Shown: positions 16,262 through 25,683, counted from the stretch's first letter. The stretch is DNA of 64,000 nt from Paludibacteraceae bacterium (GCA_024399955.1 JAKSNH010000007.1:62001-126000); one strand, 5' to 3'. Numbers and translations: made by a program. The notes: generated from the letters alone by a model not told the origin.

Positions 16262-17411
16262 GTTGATTGCATTATATTTACCTCAGTTTCATGCTATCCC
16301 TGAGAACGATGCATGGTGGGGAAAAGGATTCACAGAGTGGACAAATGTTCGCCGTGCTAAACCCTCTTTCAAAGGCCACGTCCAGCCCAAAGTGCCGGGT
16401 GAATTAGGATACTACAACCTATTGGACGCCGACATAAAACAAAAGCAAGCAGATTTGGCTCGTGAGGCAGGAATAGAAGGTTTTTGCTACTACCATTATT
16501 GGTTTGGTTTAGATGAGCAAGGAAAGGGTAAGCAATTGCTTGAAAAACCCTTGCAGCAAGTGGTTGAGAGTGGCAAACCTGATTATCCGTTCTGTCTCTG
16601 TTGGGCCAACCACACGTGGAGTAATAAGACTTGGGAGAAGTCCTCGGCATTGGTGAAGGAACAAGTGCTGATGGCGCAAGAATATGGTGGGATAAAGGAT
16701 TATACGGAGCATTTTTATTCCCTATTATCTACATTCAAGGATGCACGATACATGCGAGTAGATGGTCGTTTGCTCTTCTTTGTATATGATACTGTGGCAT
16801 TCAAGGATGCACCTTTATTTATCTCCACTTGGCGGCAGTTGGCAGAGAAGGAAAGTTTACCCGGATTCTATTTTGTGGGAATGACGCCATCTACCTTAAC
16901 GTTTCATCCACAAACGGGCAGTCCGTGCCTTCCCAATCTCAAAAGCAGTGCCGAATTGTTTGAGTACACGTTGCGCCTTGGCTTTGATGCAGTCAATAGT
17001 AATGGTAAACGCAGGGGAGAGATGCTTTCTATCGGTCGATTGAAGAACTTAATCAATCGTGTTCTAACTCTTTTCCATATTACATCTTCGCAGAACTATG
17101 ATTATGCCCGAACAGCACAGGGATTCTTTGCTCCGGAAGATAGTTGGGAAAATGTCTATCCTACGGTCATTCCGCAGTGGGATCGTACTGCACGAGTAGG
17201 GAGGGCAGAAGGAGTATATATAGATGCCACACCGGAAAAATGGAGCAAGCATCTTAAACAAGCCTTGGGCATAGTGGCTCATAAACACCCCGAGCATCAG
17301 ATTATTGTCATCAAGTCATGGAATGAATGGGCAGAAGGTAATTATTTGGAGCCCGACCAACGTTATGGACGTGGTTGGTTAGAAGCAACCAAACAGACAA
17401 AGAAAAAATAA
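16254..17411 (+). CDS. WbsX-like (GH99-like) polysaccharide biosynthesis protein
   Basis: The start at 16254 (MSRLIALYLPQFHAIPEND, 385 residues) removes an upstream extension that would overlap the acyltransferase by 47 nt. The N-terminal signature AWWGKGFTEWTNV, the CYYHYWFG motif, CWANHTWS and the C-terminal SWNEWAEGNYLEPD are those of the WbsX/GH99-like family found in O-antigen and capsule clusters. Members are thought to act as glycosyltransferases or as endo-mannosidase-like trimming enzymes. No signal peptide is seen. Confidence 0.9.
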   Translation: MSRLIALYLPQFHAIPENDAWWGKGFTEWTNVRRAKPSFKGHVQPKVPGELGYYNLLDADIKQKQADLAREAGIEGFCYYHYWFGLDEQGKGKQLLEKPLQQVVESGKPDYPFCLCWANHTWSNKTWEKSSALVKEQVLMAQEYGGIKDYTEHFYSLLSTFKDARYMRVDGRLLFFVYDTVAFKDAPLFISTWRQLAEKESLPGFYFVGMTPSTLTFHPQTGSPCLPNLKSSAELFEYTLRLGFDAVNSNGKRRGEMLSIGRLKNLINRVLTLFHITSSQNYDYARTAQGFFAPEDSWENVYPTVIPQWDRTARVGRAEGVYIDATPEKWSKHLKQALGIVAHKHPEHQIIVIKSWNEWAEGNYLEPDQRYGRGWLEATKQTKKK

Positions 17412-17419
17412 ATCTTAGT

Positions 17420-18214
17420 ATGCGCATATCCGTCATCATACCCACCTATCGTCCACAATCCTATATCTGGGAGTGTTTGGATTCATTGTGTCAACAGACA
17501 TTGGATAAGGAATGCTTTGAGATTATCATTGTGCTAAATGGAGACAAGGAGCCGTGGTATGAGGATATTCAGGCCTATGTTGCTAAGCGACACCATCATT
17601 TTGTGTTATTGTTTACTGAGCAACTCGGAGTGAGTAATGCACGCAATAGGGCGTTAGATGTAGCCAAGGGCGAATACATAACGTTTGTGGATGATGATGA
17701 TTATCTATCTCCAACTTATTTGGAGGAACTGTTGTTGGTTGCAACGCCTACTCGTGTGGCGTTGAGTCATTCCATTGCGGTGGATGAGTTGCGATCTCAT
17801 CTTGCATCGGTATATGAGCAATCTTATTGTAGGTTATCTAAGCAAGGAGAGATACCTTTTCATCGTGCTCGTAAGTTCTTTTCCGGCCCCTGGATGAAAC
17901 TGATTCATCGAGACATGATAGGTTCACGACGTTTTGATATTCGATTTAAGAATGGGGAAGATTCATTGTTTATGTTTCTTATTTCGGATTGCTTTCAGAT
18001 GGTATCTTTTACATCGTCTAAGGCTATCTACTATAGGCGTATGCGATCCGGAGGTGCCCATGTGATGTCATTTAGCCAAACATGGTGCAATGCGATGAGG
18101 TTGATGCGGGCTTATTCAACCATTTATTGGAGACATATACATACCTATTCTTTCCGTTTTTATATAACTCGCCTCTTAGGGGCGATGCACCAAATAATTG
18201 ATTCTATACTATGA
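17420..18214 (+). CDS. Family 2 glycosyltransferase
   Basis: Starting at the ATG at 17420 gives 264 residues beginning RISVIIPTYRPQSYIWECLD, the first Rossmann-like strand of GT-A enzymes. The DXD region is TFVDDDDYLSP, and the acceptor-side motif is NGEDSLFMF. An in-frame upstream ATG at 17375 lies inside the WbsX gene and is unlikely. It would add one sugar to the lipid-linked repeat unit in the cytoplasm. It overlaps the next glycosyltransferase by 4 nt. The sugar specificity is not readable. Confidence 0.9.
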   Translation: MRISVIIPTYRPQSYIWECLDSLCQQTLDKECFEIIIVLNGDKEPWYEDIQAYVAKRHHHFVLLFTEQLGVSNARNRALDVAKGEYITFVDDDDYLSPTYLEELLLVATPTRVALSHSIAVDELRSHLASVYEQSYCRLSKQGEIPFHRARKFFSGPWMKLIHRDMIGSRRFDIRFKNGEDSLFMFLISDCFQMVSFTSSKAIYYRRMRSGGAHVMSFSQTWCNAMRLMRAYSTIYWRHIHTYSFRFYITRLLGAMHQIIDSIL

Positions 18215-19368
18215 AAATCTGTATCTTAACTCCCCGATTTCCTTTCCCTGAAAATGGTGGCGACGTGCTCCGTATCAACAACGTGGCACGCTATCTGAAG
18301 AAACAAGGACACTCGCTGTGCTTAGTCTCTTTTGCACCACCCAAACCGGATCTGTCCGAAGCAACTAAGTTATATGATTCCATCTACTGCGTGACATTTA
18401 GTAAGGTAAGAGCATATTTCTTTTCACTCATCTATTATCTTATAGGCAAGCCCATGCAGTGTGGATATTACCATTCGGATGCCTTTATGCGCAAACTACG
18501 AGAGGTGGCTGACAGAGAACACCCCGATAAGTATATCGCTCATTTACTGCGGATGACTCCCTATCTGGAGCAGTTAGGGTTGCAACAACAGTCTATTGTC
18601 GAAATGACCGATGCGCTATCTAAAACTTATGCCTTGGCAAAGCATGCTAAAGGAGGAGGACTGATGCAGTGGATATATAAATTAGAACAACGGCATATTC
18701 AGCAATATGAAATATGGGTTACCAATACATTCCCCAAAGTGGTGTTGGTGTCGCAACGAGATATAGATTATTTGCAGGCCTTATGCCCATCATCCAAGTC
18801 GTTGGTGTTTAAAACGAATGGAGTAAAATCATTGCCCGAGTGCCCAACAATGTATGATCCTAATAAAATTTGTTTCGTAGGCAATATGCGGACACTTCAA
18901 AATCAGGATGCCGTGCTTCGTTTTGTCAAGCAGGTCTTCCCGCTTATTTTGCAACAACAGCCCAATGCCGTCTTCTATATTATTGGTAGCGAACCGCCTG
19001 CTAAGATAAAAGCATTAGCATCAGAACATGTAGTGGTAACCGGTTTTGTGGAGAACATACAAACGGCAATCCAAGATGCGTGCGTCATGGTTGCTATGGT
19101 CTCGATTGCTGCAGGAATTCAAAATAAAGTATTAGTCGCTATGGGATGTGGCACCCCCGTAGTGCTGACGTCGCTTATTGCACAAGCCATACCGGAATTG
19201 AAGAACACCGAGCATGCAATAATTGCCGATACTGTTGATGAGATAGCTGTGGCTATTCTCAACTTTATGAAGAATCCAAATAAGCGTAATGTAATTGGTC
19301 AAGCAGGATACAATTTGGTAAAACAACATTATACATGGGACGCAAAATTACACGACTATGACAAATAA
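18211..19368 (+). CDS. Family 4 (GT-B) glycosyltransferase
   Basis: The 385-residue protein starts MKICILTPRFPFPENGGDVL, with the Gly-rich loop of GT-B transferases. The C-terminal domain shows KICFVGNMRTLQNQDAVL, YIIGSEPPAKIKAL and GIQNKVLVAMGCGTPVV, matching the nucleotide-sugar site of GT4 enzymes. It is the last gene of the wzx-side run. The WecA-like gene downstream has its own promoter. Confidence 0.9.
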   Translation: MKICILTPRFPFPENGGDVLRINNVARYLKKQGHSLCLVSFAPPKPDLSEATKLYDSIYCVTFSKVRAYFFSLIYYLIGKPMQCGYYHSDAFMRKLREVADREHPDKYIAHLLRMTPYLEQLGLQQQSIVEMTDALSKTYALAKHAKGGGLMQWIYKLEQRHIQQYEIWVTNTFPKVVLVSQRDIDYLQALCPSSKSLVFKTNGVKSLPECPTMYDPNKICFVGNMRTLQNQDAVLRFVKQVFPLILQQQPNAVFYIIGSEPPAKIKALASEHVVVTGFVENIQTAIQDACVMVAMVSIAAGIQNKVLVAMGCGTPVVLTSLIAQAIPELKNTEHAIIADTVDEIAVAILNFMKNPNKRNVIGQAGYNLVKQHYTWDAKLHDYDK

Positions 19369-19379
19369 TTGTGTTTTTA

Positions 19380-19411
19380 TTTGCATACATACAAAAAAAA
19401 TAGTACCTTTG
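19380..19411 (+). promoter_or_regulatory. Promoter of the WecA-Wza-Wzz operon
   Basis: TTTG (19380-19383), 20 bp, then TACCTTTG (19404-19411), 19 bp before the ATG at 19431. Confidence 0.8.
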
Positions 19412-19430
19412 TAGCGAAAAATAATTAATT

Positions 19431-20669
19431 ATGTTTGGAATACATACCATATTGAAACTATTTTGTTGTGCTCTGTTGTCCTTGATTGCAGTGCAATGGA
19501 TATTTTTCCGTATTCTTAAGATTGCTAAGATTAAGCACTTGGAGGATGTTCCGGATGCTCGCAAATTGCAAAAGCAACCCATTCCCTTCTTGGGAGGATT
19601 GGCAGTCTTTTTTGGACTCACTATCGGACTGATTTTGGCAACGTGTCTTTTCCCTGAAGTGAAGAATCTGCTTCCGGTTATGCTGGCATGTATGGTCATG
19701 CTTTACATTGGATCTATTGATGATGTGCTCGGAATCTGCGCTGGTTTAAGGGCCTTTATGGAGGCTCTAACCATTGTCGGACTCGTTTATGGTTCAGGCA
19801 TGTGTATTGACTCCTTCCATGGTCTATGGGGCATTCATTCCTTTTCATGGTTTTTTGGCGTTCCCCTTACAGTCTTTGTAGGGGTGGGGTTAATCAATGC
19901 CTTTAATATGATTGATGGAGTTAATGGACTAAGCAGTCTTCTTTGCATTGTATGCAGTATCCTATTAGGCACTATTTTCTATAAAATGGGAGACCCTGCT
20001 GATGCGGCGTTAGCTTTCTGCTTCGCAGGTTCGCTCATTACCTTCTCGCTACATAATATCTTTGGTCGCAAGAGTTGCATGTTCATTGGGGACGGAGGCA
20101 CTATGGTCATGGGATTGTTGGTGTCTTGGTTCGTGATTCGTATCATGTCCAATCAGGGGCTGGCTAATAACCAAATGGATGCTATTGGGATGAATACTAT
20201 TGCTATGTTGCTTGCGGTTGTTTCCGTACCCGTCTTTGATACATTGCGGGTGATGTGCAGCCGTATGATTCGACATAAATCACCCTTCGCGCCGGATAAA
20301 ACCCACCTTCATCACTTGTTTATTGAATTAGGGTTTAGTCATATCTTTACATCCATGTCCGAAGTGGTGTTAGGGCTATTCGTAACTACCGCGTGGTACT
20401 TATCATATAAGTTCGGTGTTAACATTGAATGGCAGTTATACATCGTTCTACTGACTGCCTTCATCGTGATTGGAGGAACCACTTGGGCATTGGCTTATTG
20501 TACATCCCATCCTGACCTCAAACAGCGCATCTATGCTAAGGCTTCCCTGTCCCATCCCAAGGAAACTCGTTGGTGGTATCATGTGCGTCAACTGATGGAC
20601 TATCGCGCGTATGATGTAGACCAAGTGTTTGAGGAACACGGATATAAGAAAGAGAAATTTAACCAATAA
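19431..20669 (+). CDS. WecA/TagO-like undecaprenyl-phosphate sugar-1-phosphate transferase
   Basis: The 412-residue membrane protein has about ten hydrophobic segments and the cytoplasmic motifs of the polyprenyl-phosphate N-acetylhexosamine-1-P transferase family: DVPDARKLQKQPIPFLGG, GSIDDVLG, NAFNMIDGVNGLSS, GDGGTMVMG and DKTHLHH. It should load the first sugar phosphate onto undecaprenyl phosphate and so initiate the repeat unit assembled by the upstream genes. The C-terminal cytoplasmic tail (YDVDQVFEEHGYKKE) is short. The export genes follow closely. Confidence 0.92.
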   Translation: MFGIHTILKLFCCALLSLIAVQWIFFRILKIAKIKHLEDVPDARKLQKQPIPFLGGLAVFFGLTIGLILATCLFPEVKNLLPVMLACMVMLYIGSIDDVLGICAGLRAFMEALTIVGLVYGSGMCIDSFHGLWGIHSFSWFFGVPLTVFVGVGLINAFNMIDGVNGLSSLLCIVCSILLGTIFYKMGDPADAALAFCFAGSLITFSLHNIFGRKSCMFIGDGGTMVMGLLVSWFVIRIMSNQGLANNQMDAIGMNTIAMLLAVVSVPVFDTLRVMCSRMIRHKSPFAPDKTHLHHLFIELGFSHIFTSMSEVVLGLFVTTAWYLSYKFGVNIEWQLYIVLLTAFIVIGGTTWALAYCTSHPDLKQRIYAKASLSHPKETRWWYHVRQLMDYRAYDVDQVFEEHGYKKEKFNQ

Positions 20670-20673
20670 TTAT

Positions 20674-21303
20674 ATGAAAAATCTATTGTATTGCTTTCTA
20701 TTGCTTTTGTTAACTTCGTGTACATCGGTTAAACAAATGACCTTACTGCAGGGACTTGCTTCTGCCTCTCAACAACCTGCTTATCCTGAAGTCATTATCG
20801 AAGTCGGAGATGAGTTGCATATTGCTATTCAGGCGCTCAGTCAAACAGCCGTAGCACCCTTTACCACGGCTACCAATACCTATATGGTAGATACAAAAGG
20901 GCAAATTGAATTGCCAACCTTAGGTGCTATTTCCGTTCAGGGACTCACTCTCAATCAGGCAGAGGCAACTATCATGGATAAACTGCAAAATAACTTGCAG
21001 AACGCTTTCGTAGAAGTATCCTTTCTTAATGCTTCCGTTGTGATCTTGGGTGAGGTCAACAATCCGCAAAGGATAGGTGTAAATAAACCGATCTCTATCT
21101 TTGATGCTTTGGGTGTCGTTAATGGATTGACTCCCAACGCTCGCATCAATGCTGTGGAAGTGTTGCGCAAGCAGGATAATCAGGTCGTTAAGTATGTCCT
21201 TGACCTATCTTCGTCGGAAGTCTTCCAATCTCCATGTTATTACCTAATCAAAGGCGACGTAGTTAATGTGCGTCCACTGCGTGCCGTTTCATCTAACAAA
21301 TAA
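20674..21303 (+). CDS. wza: Wza-like polysaccharide export lipoprotein
   Basis: The ATG at 20674 gives 209 residues beginning with a lipoprotein signal (LLLLLLTSC, Cys at about residue 16). An upstream in-frame ATG would overlap the previous gene and bury the signal. YPEVIIEVGDELHIAIQAL begins the PES domain, and a SLBB-like segment follows (VVILGEVNNPQRIGVNKPIS). The protein should form or line the outer-membrane channel for the polysaccharide. It is shorter than enterobacterial Wza (about 380 residues), as is usual in Bacteroidales. Confidence 0.9.
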   Translation: MKNLLYCFLLLLLTSCTSVKQMTLLQGLASASQQPAYPEVIIEVGDELHIAIQALSQTAVAPFTTATNTYMVDTKGQIELPTLGAISVQGLTLNQAEATIMDKLQNNLQNAFVEVSFLNASVVILGEVNNPQRIGVNKPISIFDALGVVNGLTPNARINAVEVLRKQDNQVVKYVLDLSSSEVFQSPCYYLIKGDVVNVRPLRAVSSNK

Positions 21304-21314
21304 TCATTACTGCT

Positions 21315-22685
21315 ATGAATATAAGAGAAATAATCCGTTGGTGCTGGACGAATCGTTTATGGTTCGTTGTCAGCGTTGTACTATGCATTATCGTTGGGGC
21401 TTTTTCTTTTGCTGCCTCTACACCTAAACGTAAAGTAAGTGCTGCCATCATGTTGCGCACCACTGATAGGGACTCCCAACAAGGTCAGATGATGAAAATA
21501 ATGGGTGAGAATGCTAATAAACAGGCCCTTGATGAGGTCAGAGCTCTCACTTCCCGTGACTTGATGCGTCAAGTGGTGGATAGCTTGCATCTAAACTACA
21601 TCGTTGAGGAACGTCATCACCTCAAATGGGTACCTGTCTATCCTACGCCCGAGTTCGCTTTTCAATATGAACCGCAAGTCAAAAAGAATGTGTATAAGCA
21701 AACGATGGACGACACTAAATATCGCATCACTGTCTTCCCACAAGAAGTGATGATTGACCTTATGCTGCGTCAACTGAAAGTGGAACGTCTCTCTCGCGAA
21801 TCGCAAGTGATTACATTATCTATTATTACCAAGAATCCACATCAATCCGAGGCCATGATTGATTTGCTGCTTTCGCTCTATAACGAGGCCTCTCTTAAGG
21901 ATAAAAGTGCCATTGCTATGCAAACTCAAGCATTTCTGGATGAGCGACTCTCTATCTTGCGTGACGAACTCAATGAGGCTGAATCAACGATGGAGATATA
22001 CAAAAGCACCTATCAAATAACTAATATAAATCAAACAGCATCCGAGTACCAAAGCCAGATTGAGAACTACCAACAACAATTGGCGGATATCAATCTCACG
22101 TTGCGTGTATTAGACGACTTAGATACCCAATTGCAAACACCTTATATCAATAATTCCCCGCGCGCGCTATATGCGGACTTCAAAAGTGGAAATCTCAATA
22201 CAATGGTGAATGAGTATAACCGCAATGTGGATAAACGTATTCAACTGCTGGAGTCCACTACCGAATCTAATCCGCTGGTGCAGACGCTTGACAATTCGCT
22301 AACCATTCAACGCACACATATTACTACCGGAGTCCAAGAGGCACGCACCGCTGCGCAGACTCGCAAGAAACACCTGACTGAACAGATCAATATCTATGCT
22401 TCTCGTTTGGCGCAACTACCGGAACAGGAACGCACATACCTTGAGATGAAACGTAATACACAAACCAAGGAAGAACAGTACTTGTATCTAATTGAGAAGA
22501 GTGAAGAAAATAACCTTGTATTAGCTTCCTCCGCTATCTCTGCTAAAGTATTGGAGAGCGCTCAGATGTCCGCAGATATCGTGTCACCTAATCTGATTCG
22601 CACCGGATTAGCATCTGTGCTGATTGGTTTACTGCTACCATTACTCTTCTTTTTCTTCCGTATCTTCCGCGAGGAGATATTATGA
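21315..22685 (+). CDS. wzz: Wzz/GumC-like chain-length determinant, no kinase domain
   Basis: The 456-residue protein has an N-terminal membrane segment (LWFVVSVVLCIIVGAFSF), a long periplasmic region predicted as coiled coil (residues about 200-390, with DELNEAESTMEIYKSTYQ) and a C-terminal segment (IGLLLPLLFFFFRI). This is the polysaccharide co-polymerase topology. It has no C-terminal tyrosine-kinase domain, so it resembles the GumC/WzzE group. It partners the Wza-like lipoprotein just upstream. A strong hairpin terminator follows at 22707. Confidence 0.9.
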   Translation: MNIREIIRWCWTNRLWFVVSVVLCIIVGAFSFAASTPKRKVSAAIMLRTTDRDSQQGQMMKIMGENANKQALDEVRALTSRDLMRQVVDSLHLNYIVEERHHLKWVPVYPTPEFAFQYEPQVKKNVYKQTMDDTKYRITVFPQEVMIDLMLRQLKVERLSRESQVITLSIITKNPHQSEAMIDLLLSLYNEASLKDKSAIAMQTQAFLDERLSILRDELNEAESTMEIYKSTYQITNINQTASEYQSQIENYQQQLADINLTLRVLDDLDTQLQTPYINNSPRALYADFKSGNLNTMVNEYNRNVDKRIQLLESTTESNPLVQTLDNSLTIQRTHITTGVQEARTAAQTRKKHLTEQINIYASRLAQLPEQERTYLEMKRNTQTKEEQYLYLIEKSEENNLVLASSAISAKVLESAQMSADIVSPNLIRTGLASVLIGLLLPLLFFFFRIFREEIL

Positions 22686-22706
22686 TGTATAACTAATTAC
22701 CGATGT

Positions 22707-22748
22707 AAAAAGTAATGCGATTCCCTTTCGGAAGTCGCATTACTTTTT
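22707..22748. terminator. Bidirectional terminator between wzz and tRNA
   Basis: A 14-bp perfect stem (AAAAAGTAATGCGA at 22707-22720 with 22735-22748) has a TTCC/GGAA extension in the loop and T-runs on both strands. It serves the wzz gene on the plus strand and the tRNA transcript on the minus strand. Confidence 0.9.
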
Positions 22749-22750
22749 TG

Positions 22751-22825
22751 TGGTCTCTCTTGGGCTTGAACCAAGGACCCCCTGATTATGAGTCAGGTGC
22801 TACTAACCAACTGAGCTAAGAGACC
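22751..22825 (-). tRNA. tRNA with CAT anticodon (Met, or Ile with modified C)
   Basis: The 75-nt cloverleaf has acceptor GGTCTCT/AGAGACC, anticodon stem CCTGA/TCAGG around loop CTCATAA, and T arm CTTGG-TTCAAGC-CCAAG. The anticodon CAT reads AUG unless the C is lysidinylated, so elongator Met and Ile2 cannot be separated by eye. It lacks the initiator's three G-C pairs. CCA is not encoded. The D arm carries an additional base (GTAGC where GAGC is usual). It lies 26 bp after the OmpA gene and may be cut out of that transcript. Confidence 0.9.
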
Positions 22826-22851
22826 CCGACGCGTAACGTGCGTCAAACGTA

Positions 22852-24453
22852 TTATTCAGCCTGCTCGGACGTCATGTTATTCAACAGACGTTCGGCTTGC
22901 TCTTTAGTAATCATCTTTTGTGCCGAAGTAAGAGTAGGCATCAGTAATACCGTACCTTCCTCTAAGACATTAGGCGAAGCCATGACATCGCGGTTAGCGA
23001 GGTAGATATATACCCAGCAGTCGGTGTTGTCGTAGAAGCGGCGAGCTAAGCGGCTTAGCGTTACTCCTTCCTCAACCGTTACTTCCTCGGCATCTTTAAG
23101 CATATCATTCATCTCCTGCTCGCTAATTTGAGCGAACTGGTTCTGAATATTATCAAAATCGGCACGACTCATCATATGAACTTCAACACGACGGTTAGGT
23201 CCGTATGAACCACGATTGCGTCCCTCTAAAATACCACGACCAATCGGCATCAAACGACTCTTATCAATGCCATATTGTGTGTTCAGCTCCTTTGCTACGT
23301 TGTTGGCACGACGAGCACTAAGAGTCTTGTTATACGCACTAGTGTTGGTATTGTCGCAATAACCGATGATAACAGCACACTCATCGCTATTCTCGCGTTG
23401 CATGCGTGAACCTACTTGTTGAACGGTAACTAAACCAGCAGGAGTGATGTCATGTTTGTCGCTCTTGAAGTAAATGAAATAATCCGGTTCCTGAGCCTCC
23501 ACTTCGTGGATAACTTGATTGATAACCTGATTAAGAACAACAGTATCCTTGTGAATGATGATAATCGTATCTTTGCCCGGTGTTGCAGGAGCAACGGCTT
23601 GAGGCTCTTGTTTAGGCTGAACGCGAGACTCATGACACATATTACGAACATGCGAGTGTTCAATGGCATCAATCTTATAACGTAAGATAGCTTCGCAATC
23701 AAAGATACCATCGTTGTTATTACCTAAGATACGACCATCTAACTTGTCGTTGGCGAAGTAGTTATACACTGCTTTAATACCAACAGATACGCTACGTGAT
23801 ACATTGAACTCAAACTCAGCACCACCAAAGAACACACCTACACATTTGTAACTGCCCATCTTATCAGGAGTTTGCTCGGCTGTACGGTATTTATAGTAGT
23901 CATCTACCCAAATACGTGTCCCATCAGGAAGGGACTTGTATCTGCCTGCGGGGAACTGAATCTCATTTTTCCACCATGCGGCACCACCACCAAGTAAGAG
24001 GTTGAGAGCGAACAACTTGTACTTGTTTTGAGGACGCCAGCAGTTGAAGATATCAAATGTGATGTATCCACTTGCTTGGTGCATCATACCTTTGAGCAAC
24101 TTTTCTGCATCACGGTCACTTTTACCGAATACAGCGTGTTGACGGAATTGATACTGCAAAGCCAATCCCCATGTGCAATTGAAGTGATATTCAACGCCCA
24201 AACCTATAGTTGGGGCGTAAACAGCATGTTTCTGCTCACTAGTGAAGTCTCCGTCAAAGACGTTAAAACCACCAGTAAGGAATAGACTAACGCGAGTAAT
24301 TGAATCAGACTCGTTTTCTTGGCCCTTGAAGGGATGAACACCTTTAACCTCAGATTGTTCCTCTGTTTCAACTTCATTCGAATCTGCGGGTGCCGCCATA
24401 ACGAACGAAAATGAAAAGGCTGCGATAGACGCTAAAAATAATTTCTTGAACAT
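22852..24453 (-). CDS. OmpA-family outer-membrane protein with C-terminal LysM-like motif
   Basis: The 533-residue protein begins with a signal peptide (FSFVMAAPAD). Residues about 60-270 resemble an outer-membrane barrel (VSLFLTGGFNVFDGDF, YHFNCTWGLALQYQF). From about residue 325 there is an OmpA C-terminal domain (YFIYFKSDKHDITPAGL, then LSARRANNVAKELN and GPNRRVEVHM), which binds peptidoglycan. A LysM-like stretch (VEEGVTLSRLARRFYDNT) follows, a second peptidoglycan-binding element. It should anchor the outer membrane to the cell wall. It has its own promoter at 24500-24531. Confidence 0.9.
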   Translation of the reverse strand: MFKKLFLASIAAFSFSFVMAAPADSNEVETEEQSEVKGVHPFKGQENESDSITRVSLFLTGGFNVFDGDFTSEQKHAVYAPTIGLGVEYHFNCTWGLALQYQFRQHAVFGKSDRDAEKLLKGMMHQASGYITFDIFNCWRPQNKYKLFALNLLLGGGAAWWKNEIQFPAGRYKSLPDGTRIWVDDYYKYRTAEQTPDKMGSYKCVGVFFGGAEFEFNVSRSVSVGIKAVYNYFANDKLDGRILGNNNDGIFDCEAILRYKIDAIEHSHVRNMCHESRVQPKQEPQAVAPATPGKDTIIIIHKDTVVLNQVINQVIHEVEAQEPDYFIYFKSDKHDITPAGLVTVQQVGSRMQRENSDECAVIIGYCDNTNTSAYNKTLSARRANNVAKELNTQYGIDKSRLMPIGRGILEGRNRGSYGPNRRVEVHMMSRADFDNIQNQFAQISEQEMNDMLKDAEEVTVEEGVTLSRLARRFYDNTDCWVYIYLANRDVMASPNVLEEGTVLLMPTLTSAQKMITKEQAERLLNNMTSEQAE

Positions 24454-24499
24454 AGTATTTTTATTAGGGTATTTAAGTCAATAACTTACAATCAGCGTG

Positions 24500-24531
24500 C
24501 AAAGGTACACTTTTTTTTTGGAATAAACAAA
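24500..24531 (-). promoter_or_regulatory. Promoter of the OmpA-family gene
   Basis: On the minus strand TTTG (24531-24528), 20 bp, then TACCTTTG (24507-24500). Confidence 0.8.
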
Positions 24532-24567
24532 TTTTTTTGTAAAAAAATGTAAATTTCATGGAATTTT

Positions 24568-24599
24568 CTTGCAGATGCGGACTTTTTTTAGTATCTTTG
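24568..24599 (+). promoter_or_regulatory. Promoter of pta-ackA
   Basis: CTTG (24568-24571), 20 bp, then TATCTTTG (24592-24599), 41 bp before the pta ATG. Confidence 0.7.
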
Positions 24600-24640
24600 C
24601 ACAAATATTGTTATACTGAAAGTGATAAATTAAGGTAGTT

Positions 24641-25645
24641 ATGACCATTTTAGAACAAATGATTGAACGCGCGCGCAAAAATCCGCAGCGCATTGTGCTT
24701 CCCGAGGGAGACGAACCTCGTACATTGGAGGCTGCAAATATACTACTTAAGGAACGTTTGGCAAAGCTGATACTGATTGGTAATAAAACAACCATAGAAA
24801 AGATGGCGGATGATAATGGTTATGATTATATCCGTGAGGCTACTATCTTTGATCCTGCTACCGAACCTAAAATGGCAGATTATGCCCACTTGTTGTACGA
24901 ATTGCGTAAGGCAAAGGGGATGACGGAGGAGGAGGCCGCTAAGAAGGCACAAGATCCTCTATACTTGGGATGCTTGATGATCAAGAATGGTGATGCCGAT
25001 GGTGAATTGGCCGGTGCACGAGGCACAACGGCTGATACGATTCGTCCTGCTTTCCAAATCCTCAAGACAAAACCTAATTGCAAAATTGTAAGTGGGGCCT
25101 TCCTTATGTTTACTCCCGCTAAACAACTTGGAGAAGATGGCTTCTTGGTATTTGCTGATTGTGCTGTTAATCCGTGTCCTAATGCTGAAGAATTAGCGCA
25201 GATAGCGATATCTACGGCAGAGACTGCTCGTGGGTTGTCGCAAATAGAACCACGTGTGGCTATGCTGTCTTTTTCTACCAAAGGTTCGGCCAAACATGAA
25301 CTAGTGGATAAGGTGGTAGAGGCAACACGGTTGGCTAAGGAATTAGATCCGAATCTGAATATAGACGGAGAACTGCAAGCGGATGCTGCATTGGTGGAGA
25401 GTGTGGGACTGAAAAAAGCTCCAGGAAGCAGTGTGGCAGGTAAGGCAAATGTGCTTGTATTCCCGGACCTGCAAGCAGGTAATATAGGGTATAAGTTAGT
25501 GGAACGTTTCTCTGGTGCTGATGCGATAGGGCCTATCCTGCAAGGGATTGCTGCTCCGGTAAATGACCTGAGCCGTGGATGCAAGGTGCAAGATATTGTA
25601 CAAATGGTAATCATTACCGCTAATCAAGCGATAAGTATCAATTAG
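24641..25645 (+). CDS. pta: Phosphate acetyltransferase
   Basis: The 334-residue protein is a short-form Pta (IVLPEGDEPRTLEAANILLK at the start, KLILIGNKTTI, LAGARGTTADTIRPA and GSSVAGKANVLVFPDLQAGN). It converts acetyl-CoA and phosphate to acetyl phosphate in the cytoplasm. With the acetate kinase gene downstream it forms the ATP-yielding acetate pathway of a fermenter. The stop codon lies in the first unit of a CAATTAG tandem array that fills the gap to ackA. Confidence 0.96.
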   Translation: MTILEQMIERARKNPQRIVLPEGDEPRTLEAANILLKERLAKLILIGNKTTIEKMADDNGYDYIREATIFDPATEPKMADYAHLLYELRKAKGMTEEEAAKKAQDPLYLGCLMIKNGDADGELAGARGTTADTIRPAFQILKTKPNCKIVSGAFLMFTPAKQLGEDGFLVFADCAVNPCPNAEELAQIAISTAETARGLSQIEPRVAMLSFSTKGSAKHELVDKVVEATRLAKELDPNLNIDGELQADAALVESVGLKKAPGSSVAGKANVLVFPDLQAGNIGYKLVERFSGADAIGPILQGIAAPVNDLSRGCKVQDIVQMVIITANQAISIN

Positions 25646-25681
25646 CCAATTAGCAATTATCAATTATCAATTAGCAATTAG
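25639..25681. repeat. Six CAATTA(G/T) heptamers between pta and ackA
   Basis: CAATTAG or CAATTAT occurs at 25639, 25647, 25654, 25661, 25668 and 25675, with a single extra C after the first copy. The pta stop codon (25643-25645) is inside the first unit, and the ackA ATG is only 2 bp after the last. Copy-number change would alter the space upstream of the start codon. Confidence 0.9.
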
Positions 25682-25683
25682 AT

